A stretch of DNA of 5,720 nucleotides from Rhodobiaceae bacterium (GTDB lineage: Bacteria > Pseudomonadota > Alphaproteobacteria > RS24), in assembly GCA_002689195.1 (NCBI GenBank), contig NZFC01000011.1:1-5720 (forward strand). The letters run 5' to 3'. Of this stretch, positions 5,695 through 5,720 are shown piece after piece; within the stretch, counting starts at the first letter, position 1; each line of letters starts with the position of its first letter. The notes below the pieces were generated by a model. It had not been told where the DNA came from and searched no databases. It saw only the letters and a program-made list of their open reading frames with translations. Made by a program: the position numbers and the translations under genes.

Positions 5695-5720
5695 GACCCG
5701 ATTTGTCCGCCAAAAATCAC
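5691..5720 (-). CDS. purM: Probable 3' end of purM (AIR synthetase), last nine codons
   Basis: On the minus strand the window edge reads as nine open codons (VIFGGQIGS) and a TGA that shares ATGA with the purN start. The purM-purN order is conserved very widely in bacteria, and alphaproteobacterial PurM proteins often end in a V-x-F-x-G-x-(L/I) type tail, which this resembles. Nine residues cannot prove the family, so the identity rests mainly on context and the stop-start overlap. If right, PurM makes AIR from FGAM two steps after PurN in the same pathway, and the pair would be translated together. Confidence 0.55.
   Translation of the reverse strand: MIFGGQIGS

Noticed and set aside
1..5720. 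Novel defence, mobile or secretion system in the window
   Set aside because: Every coding stretch is accounted for by conserved housekeeping genes and no intergenic region exceeds 112 bp, so there is no room for an unrecognised protein system here.

Overview
The window looks like chromosomal core-genome DNA from an alphaproteobacterium. The evidence is the combination of gene content and layout (gmk and rsmA convergent, surA next to rsmA, pepA-holC-ndk in a row, purM-purN convergent to ndk) and the alphaproteobacterial flavour of HolC, SurA and Gmk. The DNA is moderately GC-rich and very tightly packed. No lineage below class can be assigned from sequence reading alone. I see no mobile element, CRISPR array, tRNA, rRNA, toxin-antitoxin pair, phage gene or other accessory cargo.

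Layout, left to right: the 3' end of gmk (guanylate kinase, + strand) runs in from the left edge and ends 7 bp from the convergent stop of rsmA. rsmA (16S rRNA dimethyltransferase) and surA (periplasmic outer-membrane-protein chaperone) form a minus-strand operon with a 9-bp gap, in which the surA stop codon overlaps the rsmA ribosome-binding site. A 112-bp divergent region separates surA from pepA and carries a credible sigma-70-type promoter and a strong ribosome-binding site for pepA. pepA (M17 leucyl aminopeptidase) and holC (DNA polymerase III chi subunit) are 18 bp apart and in the same reading frame. ndk (nucleoside diphosphate kinase) follows after 73 bp with what looks like its own promoter. 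purN (GAR formyltransferase) lies on the minus strand, convergent to ndk with a 6-bp gap. Its start codon overlaps the last codon of an upstream minus-strand frame that is most likely the 3' end of purM. No stretch longer than 112 bp lacks a gene.

Functionally this is housekeeping: nucleotide supply (gmk, ndk, purN/purM), replication (holC), ribosome maturation (rsmA), envelope protein folding (surA) and peptide turnover (pepA).

The notable points are modest. pdxA is absent between surA and rsmA, and lptF/lptG/lptD are absent between pepA and surA, compared with the common proteobacterial arrangement. The HolC N-terminus carries a threefold 9-bp tandem repeat. Gmk has an altered copy of a usually conserved motif. 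The SurA parvulin domain lacks its usual histidines. I found no convincing previously undescribed system here.
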